Shown here in pieces: positions 9,214-17,996 of a stretch of 64,000 nt of DNA. The notes beneath the pieces are model-generated. The model searched no databases. It saw only the letters and a list, made by a program, of their open reading frames with translations, and had not been told where the DNA came from. Origin of the DNA: JAFGGG01 sp964634205 (lineage in GTDB: Bacteria > Spirochaetota > Spirochaetia > SZUA-6 > RPPD01); contig CAZWKE010000008.1 in NCBI GenBank assembly GCA_964634205.1, positions 1 to 64,000 of the forward strand. The letters are read 5' to 3'. The position numbers and the translations under genes were made by a program. Each line of letters begins with the position of its first letter. The stretch's first letter is position 1.

Positions 9214-9241
9214 ATTATAGAGGAAAATATATTTTTGTAAA
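9214..9241 (-). promoter_or_regulatory. Putative sigma-70 promoter of the aminotransferase-FemAB operon
   Basis: On the minus strand TTTACA (9241-9236) and a perfect TATAAT (9219-9214) are separated by 16 nt. The transcript would start near 9207, about 45 nt before the ATG at 9161. Confidence 0.6.
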
Positions 9242-9277
9242 GATGCTTATTTAAAATTCCGCGGCGCGGGTAAGCGA

Positions 9278-10768
9278 TCAGCCCCTGAATATTTCAAAGA
9301 CGAAGTTCTGCGGGAAAATATAATCACTGCCCGTAAACAACTGAAACTGGGCCTGGGCCTGGGCCAAAAGCATTTCCTCGCCATTAATAACCTTACAGTT
9401 GGAGTCGAGTGCCCGTTCCAACAGTCTGGTAAGCGGAGGATTATAGATCAGGTCATAGACAATCTCATGCCCCCGAAAACGGAAGGTGGAAATGGGGTCT
9501 TTCTTGATATTCGGTTTCATGCCCACACTCGTTGTTTGCACGATTAAATCCGAGTAGTCACGAATACGTTTTACCTCTTCGGGATTCAATCCCCCCCATT
9601 GGCAGTTGAAGATCCGCGCCAGTTTTTTGGCCTTGGCCTCCGTACGGTTGAGGATGAGAATTTTGGCATTGTGGCGGGTCAATCCGTATACCACGGCCCG
9701 GGCGGCGCCGCCCGCACCGATTACCGTGGCCTTGATGTTTTGTGTAATGGGATCGCCGAAATAATTTTTCAGCGGTTTTAAAAAACCGTACACATCGGTA
9801 TTTTCTCCGTAATATCCGCCGTCTTTTTTAATCACCGTATTGCAGGCCTTTATTTTATTGATGTTTTCGTGTTTGCCGTGAAGGTAGCGTATGACCGCCT
9901 GTTTATGGGGGATGGTAACGGAGAACCCGTTCATATCAAGTAGTTTGGCGATTTTAAAGAACTGCCCCACGTTATCAACCTGGAAGGGCAGGTATACCCC
10001 GTTGTATTCCAGGGCCTTAAACCCCCGGTTGTGAATACGCGGGGAAAAGGAGTGCATTATCGGGTTCCCGATGATTCCGTAAATTTTGGTGGTGTTGTCT
10101 ATTTTATGAAACCCGTAGAGTTTCACCATCTCTTCCGGGTCCTTGTTGCCCGGAGCAGCCTGGCTGCCCGTACGTGCGCAATAACTCAGGAAGGAGCCCA
10201 GATAATTACTCAATATCCTGGTGGGAAATCCGAAATCTCCCATTCCCACCAGGATCTTTTCCGTGTCTTCCAACTTTTTATAACACTGCAGGAGGGTAAG
10301 CAGGTCCTTTGTGCTTTTGGGCATAACCGCCGCCTTTGGTATTTCTCCTTCGGCCCCGGCCATTTCCCTGATCCGTTCCGCCAGGTTGGCGGGTACCCCG
10401 TCAAAATCGTGGAACGAGCGGATAATTCTGATCCGGGACTGTTTCAGCCGCTGTTCGAACTCGCTGTCGCGGAAATCGGTTTCCAGATCGATATAGGAAT
10501 AAGCACTGCCGAGACTCTGTTTCAACAACGCCCTGCGGTCGCTTTCCCTGCCGCGGAACCTTCCTCCGTCGGAGGCCCGTCGTACGGTCAGAATGGCAGG
10601 GATACCGATGTTTTCCGGAAAATCTTTAATACCTGCGTATTCCCGTTGGGTCAGATAATCGGCCCGCAGTTCCACCATATCAATAAAATTCCTGTAGGTA
10701 TCCAGGATATTTTTGTTTTTTTCAAGCGTGGTTTCGCTTAATACCAAACATAGTAAACTCTTATTCAT
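9278..10768 (-). CDS. aroDE: Bifunctional 3-dehydroquinate dehydratase / shikimate dehydrogenase
   Basis: Fused enzyme catalysing two consecutive steps of the shikimate pathway. Residues 1-220 are a type I dehydroquinase: catalytic His120 in IRSFHDFDG and Schiff-base Lys145 in PKAAVMPKS. Residues 228-496 are shikimate dehydrogenase: YGIIGNPIMHSFSPRIHN, the catalytic lysine in VTIPHKQAV, the NADP fold VIGAGGAARAVVYGL, the NRTEAKAKKLA specificity loop, and the C-terminal EMLLAQAQAQFQLF. The same domain order is known from plants and chlamydiae. The ATG at 10768 overlaps the stop of the preceding gene as TAATG, indicating coupled translation. Confidence 0.93.
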   Translation of the reverse strand: MNKSLLCLVLSETTLEKNKNILDTYRNFIDMVELRADYLTQREYAGIKDFPENIGIPAILTVRRASDGGRFRGRESDRRALLKQSLGSAYSYIDLETDFRDSEFEQRLKQSRIRIIRSFHDFDGVPANLAERIREMAGAEGEIPKAAVMPKSTKDLLTLLQCYKKLEDTEKILVGMGDFGFPTRILSNYLGSFLSYCARTGSQAAPGNKDPEEMVKLYGFHKIDNTTKIYGIIGNPIMHSFSPRIHNRGFKALEYNGVYLPFQVDNVGQFFKIAKLLDMNGFSVTIPHKQAVIRYLHGKHENINKIKACNTVIKKDGGYYGENTDVYGFLKPLKNYFGDPITQNIKATVIGAGGAARAVVYGLTRHNAKILILNRTEAKAKKLARIFNCQWGGLNPEEVKRIRDYSDLIVQTTSVGMKPNIKKDPISTFRFRGHEIVYDLIYNPPLTRLLERALDSNCKVINGEEMLLAQAQAQFQLFTGSDYIFPQNFVFEIFRG

Positions 10769-11229
10769 TAATAGTCCCCTCTGTACAAATATGCGTCGTA
10801 AAGTTTGTTCTTTCTGAAGAACAAGCGCAGGCGTACCGGAAAGCCCCGGTCCGGCAGGTAAAAAACCAGTGAGCCGTCCGCTTCTTCATATTTGCTCCCT
10901 AATACCTCCAGCACCTGTTCCTTTGCCGCCCCCATTTTTACACCCATAAACTCTTTTTCATAACGTTCGTCAAATCTCACCGTCCACACACGGTTTTCAA
11001 ACCAGAATAAATAGATATGATCATTATAATAAAATACAACATTATCTTCGTCTGCCTTGTCACCCCGGTAACAGAACACCTCACGGGGTGTGCCGAACTC
11101 CTTATACGCGCTCTGCAGGTCCATACCCAGCCAGTTTACCATCAGGACAGGATCCGCCTGTAATTGCCGTGCCAGACAGCCGAACAAGATAAAACATATT
11201 AAAAAAAACTTGACCGGTTTCATCGTCAT
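10768..11229 (-). CDS. Exported hypothetical protein
   Basis: Unrecognised 153-residue protein with an N-terminal signal peptide (MTMKPVKFFLICFILFGCLA, cleavage near QLQA-DP) and a mature part of about 125 residues. The mature part appears to hold two related strands-plus-turn units: LGMDLQSAYKEFGTPREVFCYRG and MGVKMGAAKEQVLEVLGSKYEEADG, each followed by a beta stretch. This resembles small SmpA/OmlA-like or BamE-like repeats, but the match is only structural impression. I chose ATG 11229 since the longer reading would overlap the upstream gene by 59 nt. It is coupled to aroDE through TAATG. Confidence 0.7.
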   Translation of the reverse strand: MTMKPVKFFLICFILFGCLARQLQADPVLMVNWLGMDLQSAYKEFGTPREVFCYRGDKADEDNVVFYYNDHIYLFWFENRVWTVRFDERYEKEFMGVKMGAAKEQVLEVLGSKYEEADGSLVFYLPDRGFPVRLRLFFRKNKLYDAYLYRGDY

Positions 11230-11239
11230 GTCTTGTCTT

Positions 11240-11692
11240 TCAGCCGGCCCCGAGGAAAAAGGGACCGAGCAGATAATAAAATCCCGTACTGAAGGCAAAC
11301 GCTACGATAATCCCCACGATTATTTCACTTAACGTGTGCCCCACCATTCGGGGAACCTCCGTGCGTTCCTTTTCGGGCAGTAATTTCATCAATTTTATCA
11401 GTTGTTCGGAATGGACCTGTACCGCCCCCCGCAGCCGCAGGGAATCATAAATAACCACGGCCGTAAACACAAAAGCCATGGCAAAATAGACCGAATCAAA
11501 GCCCTTGATCAAGCCCAGTGAAATGGTCATGCTGCTGGTAAACGCGGTATGCGTACTGGGCATTCCCCCTGCGGAAAAGAAATAGCCCGGGCTGAACTTG
11601 CCGTCCCGGATTGAATAGTATACCAGCTTAAATATCTGGCAAACAATATGGGCGGAAACCGCGATAATCAGTGAAAAATGAAAAAAAAACAT
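11240..11692 (-). CDS. Divergent PAP2 family membrane protein (YuiD-like)
   Basis: Small 150-residue integral membrane protein of the divergent PAP2/DUF212 family, probably a lipid-phosphate or acid phosphatase-like protein. The diagnostic motifs are present: SAGGMPSTHTAFTSS, the YDSLRLRGAVQVHSEQL segment and the C-terminal MVGHTLSEIIVGI. About four membrane helices are visible (residues 3-25, 50-70, 75-90, 120-145). It heads the run with the exported protein and aroDE. The divergent region to citrate synthase carries a 14-bp palindrome. Confidence 0.85.
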   Translation of the reverse strand: MFFFHFSLIIAVSAHIVCQIFKLVYYSIRDGKFSPGYFFSAGGMPSTHTAFTSSMTISLGLIKGFDSVYFAMAFVFTAVVIYDSLRLRGAVQVHSEQLIKLMKLLPEKERTEVPRMVGHTLSEIIVGIIVAFAFSTGFYYLLGPFFLGAG

Positions 11693-11722
11693 ATTTACTG
11701 CCTTTTTGCGTTTTTTAAGTGA

Positions 11723-11736
11723 TTATTTGCAAATAA
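11723..11736. promoter_or_regulatory. 14-bp perfect palindrome in divergent intergenic region
   Basis: TTATTTGCAAATAA reads the same on both strands. It lies between the PAP2-like gene and citrate synthase, 24 nt before the -35 box of the latter, a typical place for a dimeric operator. The regulator is unknown. Confidence 0.4.
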
Positions 11737-11760
11737 ACAATGAAATCCTTGGTAAAGGAA

Positions 11761-11789
11761 TTGTCAAATCACTCTTTTATAGATATAAT
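11761..11789 (+). promoter_or_regulatory. Sigma-70 promoter of citrate synthase
   Basis: TTGTCA (11761-11766), a 17-nt spacer and a perfect TATAAT (11784-11789). The predicted start near 11796 leaves a 35-nt leader with GAAGGA before the ATG. Confidence 0.7.
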
Positions 11790-11830
11790 TTTTTTGTAAA
11801 ATATTCAATCCTTATTGTGAAGGAAAATAG

Positions 11831-13201
11831 ATGGAAAAGACGACGGGAAACGGGACACTAACGGGATTTATCGAGAAAATGCACAATCTGGCGGAAGAGA
11901 AAAACAGAATTTCGCCGGATAATTATCAGAAATACAATGTAAAACGGGGGCTGCGTAACAGTGACGGGACAGGCGTGCTTGTCGGACTGACCACAATCGG
12001 AGACGTCCACGGCTATATCATCGATGAAGGGGAAAGTGTCCCCGTCGAGGGACGCCTTGTCTACCGGGGTATAGACGTGCAGGAGCTCGTAAGCGGATTC
12101 CTGGCCGACGGACGCTTCGGCTTTGAAGAAGCAAGCTTCCTGCTTTTATTCGGGAAACTGCCCACAAGGCAGGAGCTGGACGAGTTTTGTGCTGTGTTGG
12201 ACGAGTTTCGTGAACTGCCCGCCGGGTTTACGGAAAACATGATATTAAAGGCACCCAGCAGGGATATCATGAACAAACTTGCGCGCAGTGTTTTGGTGAT
12301 GTATTCCTACGACGATAATCCGGACGACCTCAGCATAAGAAACAACCTGCGCCAGGGGCTGCAGTTGATTGCCTGTTTCCCCACATTGACGGCTTACGCG
12401 TTTCAGGCCAAATCTCACTATCATGACGGGAAAAGTCTGTATATTCACAAGGTAAGCCGGGGCCTCGGTACGGCGCAGAATCTGCTGCATCTCATCAGGC
12501 CGGACCGTAAATACAGCAAGCTTGAAGCCGAGGTGCTGGATTTATGCCTGGTGCTGCATGCCGAACATGGGGGCGGCAACAATTCGGCCTTTACCTTGCA
12601 TGTGGTAACCTCTTCGGGAACCGACATCTATTCCGCCGTTGCCGCCGGTGTGGGTTCGCTTAAAGGGCCCAAACACGGGGGGGCAAACATCAAGGTAGTG
12701 CAGATGATGGATGACATCAAGGCAAACGTCAAGGACTGGTCCGATGATGAAGAGGTAAAAAACTATTTACGCAAACTCATAAGAAAAGAAGCATACGATA
12801 AAAGCGGGCTGATCTACGGACTGGGGCATGCGGTCTATACACTTTCCGATCCCCGTGCCGTTTTGCTGAAACAGAAAGCGGCCGATCTCTCCAAGGAAAA
12901 AGGAGCGGAAGAAGAGTTCAAGCTGTATTCACTTATAGAAAAGTACGGTCCGGATGTTTTTGCCGAGGAAAAATCCACGAATAAAATTATTTCGGCCAAT
13001 GTTGATTTTTATTCAGGTTTTGTATACAGCATGTTGGGGATTCCCCGGGAGCTGTATACCCCGTTGTTTGCTATCGCGCGTATCGCGGGCTGGGTGGCAC
13101 ACCGGCTGGAGGAGTTGGTAAGCGGGGGCAGGATTATACGACCGGCGTATAAAAACGTCATAAAAAAAAGGGAGTATATTCCTTTAGACAAGCGAAGGTA
13201 G
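11831..13201 (+). CDS. gltA: Citrate synthase
   Basis: Condenses oxaloacetate and acetyl-CoA. The 456-residue protein carries the catalytic residues of the family: histidines in LHAEHGGGNNSAF and GLGHAVYTLSDPR, the aspartate in SANVDFYSGFVY, and the arginine-containing ARIAGWVAHRLE. The N-terminus (about 50 residues before VLVGLTTIGDVHGY) is longer than in the classical enzyme and resembles the anaerobe-type citrate synthases; a 2-methylcitrate activity cannot be excluded. It has its own promoter and is followed after 26 nt by a sensor kinase on the same strand, with a hairpin across its stop codon. Confidence 0.9.
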   Translation: MEKTTGNGTLTGFIEKMHNLAEEKNRISPDNYQKYNVKRGLRNSDGTGVLVGLTTIGDVHGYIIDEGESVPVEGRLVYRGIDVQELVSGFLADGRFGFEEASFLLLFGKLPTRQELDEFCAVLDEFRELPAGFTENMILKAPSRDIMNKLARSVLVMYSYDDNPDDLSIRNNLRQGLQLIACFPTLTAYAFQAKSHYHDGKSLYIHKVSRGLGTAQNLLHLIRPDRKYSKLEAEVLDLCLVLHAEHGGGNNSAFTLHVVTSSGTDIYSAVAAGVGSLKGPKHGGANIKVVQMMDDIKANVKDWSDDEEVKNYLRKLIRKEAYDKSGLIYGLGHAVYTLSDPRAVLLKQKAADLSKEKGAEEEFKLYSLIEKYGPDVFAEEKSTNKIISANVDFYSGFVYSMLGIPRELYTPLFAIARIAGWVAHRLEELVSGGRIIRPAYKNVIKKREYIPLDKRR

Positions 13202-13211
13202 GGGCCTTCGC
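13192..13211 (+). other. Hairpin spanning the citrate synthase stop codon
   Basis: GCGAAGG (13192-13198) and CCTTCGC (13205-13211) form a 7-bp stem with a 6-nt loop holding the TAG stop. No T run follows, so it is not a standard terminator; it may stabilise the citrate synthase message or reduce expression of the kinase downstream. Confidence 0.45.
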
Positions 13212-13227
13212 GATATGTTGAAAAAAA

Positions 13228-14733
13228 GTGAATAAAATAGGGAAGAAAACACAGTTTGAACAGACCATAAAGGAAAGTGAAAACGAGAACAGGAATCTCA
13301 TCCATTTTATTCCCGACATTGTGTATAAAACCGACGAGGGCGGGCGGTTCCGGCTTTTAAATCTTGCCGTAACAATCCTGGGATATAAGCCGGCCGAACT
13401 CATCGGAAAACCCTTCACCACGATCATACATCCTGACGACGTGCAGCGCATACGTCATGAGATGAGTATGGGGAAATTGCCGGATGCTGTTTCGGCCGAA
13501 GCATTGGTTTCCCTCAACCATCCCAAGTCATGGCTCTTAAAACTGAACAATATGGAAGCGCGGCTGCTGCCGAAAAGAACGGGAAAAGACGGGAAGGCAG
13601 GCACCCCTGCCGAAACCACCGGAATATTCGGTGAAATCAGCGCGTCGGCCTATTATAGTACCGAAGCTGATATGCGGGACCGCCGGTTCATGGGCATGGT
13701 GGGAACTATTCGGGACATATCAAAGCGAAAAAAATCCGAAGAGTTCCTGCGTAAAATGTTCGGTGCGGTGGACCAGAGCCCGGTTTCCATTATCATTACG
13801 GATAAAAACGGTATAATTGAATATATCAATCCCGAATTCATTCGTGTGCGGGGATTTTCTCCCCAGGAGATCATCGGGCGGAATGCGCGCATTTTGAAGT
13901 CCAATTATCATCCCCCCGAATTTTATGAGCAGATAGCGCAAAGCCTGCAGCGGGACGGTGAGTGGCGGGGTGAAATCCTTAACCGCAAGAAGAACGGCAA
14001 ATTATACTGGGAATCGGTGAACATTTCTTCGGTCAGGGACATTAATGGCGAAATCAGCAACTATATCGCGATTCAGGAAGACATAACCCAGATCAAACAG
14101 ACACAAAAGCAGCTGAAAACCTTACGGGAAAAGGAAACCATGCTGCGGGAGATACACCACCGGGTAAAAAACAACCTCCAGATCATCAGCAGTCTGATGA
14201 ACCTGCAGCTCAATTCGATTAATGACGCCGAGACCGAAAAAATCTTTAAACAGTGCGAAAGCAGGATCAAGGCCATGGCCCTGATCCATGAGAAACTATA
14301 CCAGTCCGAAGAGCTGCAGAAGATCGATTTTATGGAATACCTAAAATCATTTGTTTTTCATATCATTCATTCGCACCGGCTGGAACATAATAAAATTAAG
14401 ATCAACCTGCAGGTTGATAAGATCTTTCTGAATATCGATATTGCCATTCCGTGCGGCCTGATCTTTAACGAGCTGGTTACCAATGCCGTAAAACACGCCT
14501 TTCCCCGCGGGCATGATGGGGTTATCAATATTTCGATGAGACGCGAGGCGGGCGATTACATTTTTCTGGTAAGTGATAACGGTATGGGGCTGCCGGATGA
14601 TTTTGATTTGAAGAAAACCCATTCATTGGGCTTACAGCTTGTGGAAATGCTGGTAAAACAATTAAAAGGTACAATAGCGTCAAACGTACACGGAAAGTTT
14701 ACTATCTTCAGGATAGTATTTCCCGGCGATTAA
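13228..14733 (+). CDS. PAS-domain sensor histidine kinase (HisKA_2 type)
   Basis: Soluble sensor kinase of 501 residues with no membrane segment. The first PAS domain spans about 20-165 (IPDIVYKTDEGGRFRLLN, with a long insertion of charged residues at 90-130), the second PAS/PAC about 175-290 (VSIIITDKNGIIEYINPEF). The phospho-acceptor helix of the HisKA_2 class is REIHHRVKNNLQIISSLM, and the ATPase domain has IFNELVTNAVKHAF, VSDNGMGLPDDF and SLGLQLVEMLVKQL. Kinases of this class often pair with stand-alone regulators; no receiver is adjacent. The start is GTG 13228, the only option after the stop codons upstream, and lacks a clear ribosome site. The last 26 nt overlap the facing chorismate mutase gene. 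Confidence 0.85.
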   Translation: MNKIGKKTQFEQTIKESENENRNLIHFIPDIVYKTDEGGRFRLLNLAVTILGYKPAELIGKPFTTIIHPDDVQRIRHEMSMGKLPDAVSAEALVSLNHPKSWLLKLNNMEARLLPKRTGKDGKAGTPAETTGIFGEISASAYYSTEADMRDRRFMGMVGTIRDISKRKKSEEFLRKMFGAVDQSPVSIIITDKNGIIEYINPEFIRVRGFSPQEIIGRNARILKSNYHPPEFYEQIAQSLQRDGEWRGEILNRKKNGKLYWESVNISSVRDINGEISNYIAIQEDITQIKQTQKQLKTLREKETMLREIHHRVKNNLQIISSLMNLQLNSINDAETEKIFKQCESRIKAMALIHEKLYQSEELQKIDFMEYLKSFVFHIIHSHRLEHNKIKINLQVDKIFLNIDIAIPCGLIFNELVTNAVKHAFPRGHDGVINISMRREAGDYIFLVSDNGMGLPDDFDLKKTHSLGLQLVEMLVKQLKGTIASNVHGKFTIFRIVFPGD

Positions 14734-15448
14734 TAAGGTAAATAATTTCTCCCTCTTTGGTGAGAGGAATAATACTGTCCCGGTAAAAAGCCAGCACACT
14801 TTCAGGATCGATCGGTATACGGATTTTCAGATTGGACCGCGCCTGTGCGCGGGCCACCTTGTCTTTGACGCGGTTGATGATTCTCGCTTCCACCTCTTTT
14901 CTTGTCAGCTCATGCATAAGCCGGGTGCGGTCGCGTGTGCGGATCAACTCGTTATAACGCCCCGGATCGGCCCGGTATTTGGCTTCGGCCACATACATCG
15001 CCCCGTAATGAATACGGCGTGAGATTGCCTGCAGCGCGTATACGTCGTTCTCTACGCTTGAACCGTACTGTCCGTCGTCCCCGTCCCTGCAGATTATATT
15101 CACCAGGGTGGTATAGGCCTGTTTGATCGCCGCGGTGAGGTTGACCAGATTGAAATCTCTCAGCGCAAGGGGGTAGACCGGCAGATGCACCGTGCGCCGG
15201 GGCCGCGGCAGACGGCCGGAAAACGGCCGTTCTTCCGGAACGCAGAAGCGGCCGAACTGCGCGTCCATACGTTCGTGAAAAAGCAGGCGAATTTCCATCA
15301 GGCTTTTTCGCGGATACCCCCGGAACCCGCTTGCCCCCGGCTCATAGACTACACTGTTTTTACGGTACTGTACCCGTTCTATGAGGTGATAAATTATGGT
15401 CTCCTCAAGACCCTCAAGTTGTAAGGCAATAATGTTAAGATCAGGCAT
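14708..15448 (-). CDS. Chorismate mutase, eukaryotic (yeast Aro7-like, AroQ all-helical) type
   Basis: Converts chorismate to prephenate, the branch towards Phe and Tyr. The 246-residue protein resembles the long all-helical mutase of fungi and plants along its length: an N-terminal LEGLEETIIYHLIERVQY, the segment YGSSVENDVYALQAISRRIHYGAMYVAEAKY matching the yeast active-site region, and the C-terminal YRDSIIPLTKEGEIIYLINRRE. Bacterial AroQ domains are usually about 90 residues, so this is a different subtype; the regulatory part may allow feedback control. The ATG at 15448 begins 1 nt after the proB stop (TAACATG); an in-frame ATG at 15457 is an alternative. It is in an operon with proA-proB. 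Confidence 0.85.
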   Translation of the reverse strand: MPDLNIIALQLEGLEETIIYHLIERVQYRKNSVVYEPGASGFRGYPRKSLMEIRLLFHERMDAQFGRFCVPEERPFSGRLPRPRRTVHLPVYPLALRDFNLVNLTAAIKQAYTTLVNIICRDGDDGQYGSSVENDVYALQAISRRIHYGAMYVAEAKYRADPGRYNELIRTRDRTRLMHELTRKEVEARIINRVKDKVARAQARSNLKIRIPIDPESVLAFYRDSIIPLTKEGEIIYLINRREILS

Positions 15449-15449
15449 G

Positions 15450-16550
15450 TTAATCATCGATAAATACAATGTTTTCAGGGATGGCCACAACATCCCCTCG
15501 TCCCTTTCCCAGTAATGTTTCTATTTCCCGGCTGTGTTTGCCGGCTATCAGCCTGAGTTCGGCGCTGCTGAATCCGCTTACCGCCTTGGCCGCCGTATTC
15601 AGCATTACCACCGAGTTTTTTTCAAACTCACCTTCGACACTCCTGATGCCGCTCGGCAGTAGGCTTTTGTTTTTCCTTAAGGCGCGTAAGGCCCCTTCGT
15701 CGATGTGGATGGTACCGGTCGGAATGCTGTTGCGAAGCCAACGGGTGCGCTGGCGCAGGCGTTTCCGCGGCAGAAACAGGGTCCCTATTTCCTTTCCGGC
15801 CATGATATCGGCGATGATATCCTTCCTATCGCCCGGGGCCAGTATCATGCTGCATCCCGCCTCCGAGGTGATGCGCGCGGCCTCCAGTTTGGTCTTCATA
15901 CCGCCGCTGGCGTGTGTACTGCCGCGGCTGCCCGCCATGCGGAGGATTTCCGGGGTGATTCCGGTCACAAGCGGTACCGGGACCGCGTCCGGGTTATGCC
16001 TGGGGTCTTTGTCGTATAATGCATCCACATCACTCAGCATAATCAGCAGATCGGCATCGATTTTACTGGCCACAAAGGCGCTGAGACGGTCGTTGTCGCT
16101 GAAGGCGGACCCGATCTCTTCGGTGGAGACACTGTCGTTCTCGTTCAGGATAGGGACACAGCCCAGCTCCAGCAGAGATTCCAATGCATTACGCAGATTC
16201 AAATAGGTCTTGCGGTTGCTTAAGACGTCCGCGGTGAGCAGTACCTGGGCCGTAATGATGTTATATTTCAAAAATGCCTTGCGGTACTCCTGCATCAGCA
16301 GGGGCTGGCCGATGGCGGCACAGGCCTGGCGCATTTTTATACCGGTAACACGCTCGGTCTTCCCCAACTGGCCCGCGCCCATCCCGATGGCACCGGAACT
16401 GACAATAACCACCTGGCGTTTTTCCCGGAGCATGTCCCTGATCTGCGAGACAAACCGCCTGATATACCCCGTATCCAACGCGTTGTTTCTGGTGATGGTG
16501 GAGGTACCGATTTTAATCACAATACGTTTTACATTCGTAAAATCACGCAT
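15450..16550 (-). CDS. proB: Glutamate 5-kinase with PUA domain
   Basis: First step of proline synthesis, phosphorylating the gamma-carboxyl of glutamate. The amino-acid-kinase domain (1-260) shows VIKIGTSTIT, VVIVSSGAIGMGAGQLG, PILNENDSVSTEE, FSDNDRLSAFVASKIDADLLIMLSDVDALYDKDPR and THASGGMKTKLEAA. A C-terminal PUA domain follows (about 275-360, beginning TGTIHIDEGALRAL). The length of 366 residues is typical of two-domain ProB. It lies 8 nt downstream of proA and 1 nt upstream of chorismate mutase. Confidence 0.95.
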   Translation of the reverse strand: MRDFTNVKRIVIKIGTSTITRNNALDTGYIRRFVSQIRDMLREKRQVVIVSSGAIGMGAGQLGKTERVTGIKMRQACAAIGQPLLMQEYRKAFLKYNIITAQVLLTADVLSNRKTYLNLRNALESLLELGCVPILNENDSVSTEEIGSAFSDNDRLSAFVASKIDADLLIMLSDVDALYDKDPRHNPDAVPVPLVTGITPEILRMAGSRGSTHASGGMKTKLEAARITSEAGCSMILAPGDRKDIIADIMAGKEIGTLFLPRKRLRQRTRWLRNSIPTGTIHIDEGALRALRKNKSLLPSGIRSVEGEFEKNSVVMLNTAAKAVSGFSSAELRLIAGKHSREIETLLGKGRGDVVAIPENIVFIDD

Positions 16551-16558
16551 GGGTTTTT

Positions 16559-17857
16559 CTATACATCACATTCTTTGTCAAGTTTCTTATGGCTGAAATC
16601 CCGTGCCCCGTCGCCGGTATAATCGGCCGCGACCTGTCCGCTGCCGATGAGCTTCCATTTATAAATCAACAGTCCCTCAATGCCGACCGGGCCGCGGGCA
16701 TGGATTTTGTTTGTGCTGATCCCCACTTCAGCCCCCAGTCCGAAGCGATAACCGTCACTGAAACGCGTGCTGCAGTTCCAGAACACGTCGGCCGAGTCCA
16801 CCAACCGTAAGAACCGCGAGGCCCGCTCTTTTGCGGCCGTGACGATGGCGTCCGTGTGGTGCGAGCCGTAGGTGTTTATATGCCGGATTGCCTGGTCCAT
16901 ACTGTCGACTATTTTAACGGCCAGGATCAGGTCCAGGTATTCGGTTTTCCAGTCCGCCTCTACGGCGGCCTTCACCGGAATGACGGCGCGGGTCCGCTCA
17001 CAGCCGCGCAGCTCCACCCCGTTTTCTTCCAGCGCCTGTTGTAAGGTCGGGAGAAACTCCGCTGCCCGGGAACGATGCACCAGCAGGGTTTCCAGGGCAT
17101 TGCACACGGCCACATACTGGCATTTGCTGTCCGCGATGATTTTAACGGCCATATCAAGGTCGGCCTGCTCATCCACGTACACGTGGCAGATACCGTCCGC
17201 GTGACCGAGCACCGGGATGGAGGTGTTGTCCATGATATACTTCACGAACTCGTTTGAGCCGCGCGGAATGATCAGATCGATGTACCCGTCCAGCTTCAGC
17301 ATCCGCCTGACATCCTCCCGTGTCTCCAGCAGGGAAAGCCAGTTCTCGGGCAGTCCGCATGACGAACCCGCCGCCAGGATCAGTTCTGCCAGCAGTTTAT
17401 TGGTACGGGCCGCCTCACTCCCACCCTTGAGCATGACCGCGTTCCCGCTTTTCAAACAGAGGCAGGCGATCTGTACCAGGGCATCGGGCCGCGACTCAAA
17501 GATAACACCGATTACCCCTATAGGGCAGCTAACCTTGAAAAGTTCCAGCCCCGTGTCCAGTTCCCGCGCCTCCATGGTCCTTCCCACCGGGTCCGGCAGG
17601 GAAACCAGGGCGTCGATGCTTTTGCACAGATCATTTATTTTCCGTTCATTGAACTTCAGTCGTTTTAACAGGGGGGCGGCCAGGTGTTCCCGTTCGGCAC
17701 GGGCCATGTCCCCGGTATTGGCCCGTATCAGGTCAGCGGAATGCTCCCGTAACACGCGGGCAATCTCTTCTAAAGCCCGGTTCTTTGTTTCAGGGGCCGC
17801 CGCGGCCAGTGCATATGCTGCTTGTTTTATCAGTGCTGCGGTATCGGTTATTTCCAT
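16559..17857 (-). CDS. proA: Gamma-glutamyl phosphate reductase
   Basis: Second step of proline synthesis, an NADPH-dependent aldehyde-dehydrogenase-fold reductase of 432 residues. Motifs include CPIGVIGVIFESRPDALVQIACLCLKSGNAVMLKGGSEA, the LIIPRGSNEFVKYI segment, GHADGICHVYVDEQAD, the catalytic cysteine in QYVAVCNALETLLVH and the C-terminal GAEVGISTNKIHARGPVG. It is first in the proA-proB-chorismate mutase run. The last dozen residues (DFSHKKLDKECDV) are a species-specific tail. Confidence 0.95.
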   Translation of the reverse strand: MEITDTAALIKQAAYALAAAAPETKNRALEEIARVLREHSADLIRANTGDMARAEREHLAAPLLKRLKFNERKINDLCKSIDALVSLPDPVGRTMEARELDTGLELFKVSCPIGVIGVIFESRPDALVQIACLCLKSGNAVMLKGGSEAARTNKLLAELILAAGSSCGLPENWLSLLETREDVRRMLKLDGYIDLIIPRGSNEFVKYIMDNTSIPVLGHADGICHVYVDEQADLDMAVKIIADSKCQYVAVCNALETLLVHRSRAAEFLPTLQQALEENGVELRGCERTRAVIPVKAAVEADWKTEYLDLILAVKIVDSMDQAIRHINTYGSHHTDAIVTAAKERASRFLRLVDSADVFWNCSTRFSDGYRFGLGAEVGISTNKIHARGPVGIEGLLIYKWKLIGSGQVAADYTGDGARDFSHKKLDKECDV

Positions 17858-17881
17858 GTTTCAAAAGGTCCTTTATTCAAT

Positions 17882-17910
17882 TCGATACCACAAACCATCA
17901 GAAATGTCAA
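17882..17910 (-). promoter_or_regulatory. Putative promoter of the proA-proB-chorismate mutase operon
   Basis: On the minus strand TTGACA (17910-17905) is followed after 17 nt by TATCGA (17887-17882), a weak -10. It lies 25-53 nt before the proA start codon. Confidence 0.45.
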
Positions 17911-17996
17911 ATTAGAATTCTTTTTTGTTTTTTTCTTGCATACTCGCGTAATTTTGTTAAAAATTGTAGAGTAAGTAGTAAAGGATAACCGTTGGA

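Noticed and set aside
9241..9277. Possible terminator after aroDE
   Set aside because: The GC palindrome CCGCGCCGCGG leaves no usable loop and only a short T stretch follows.
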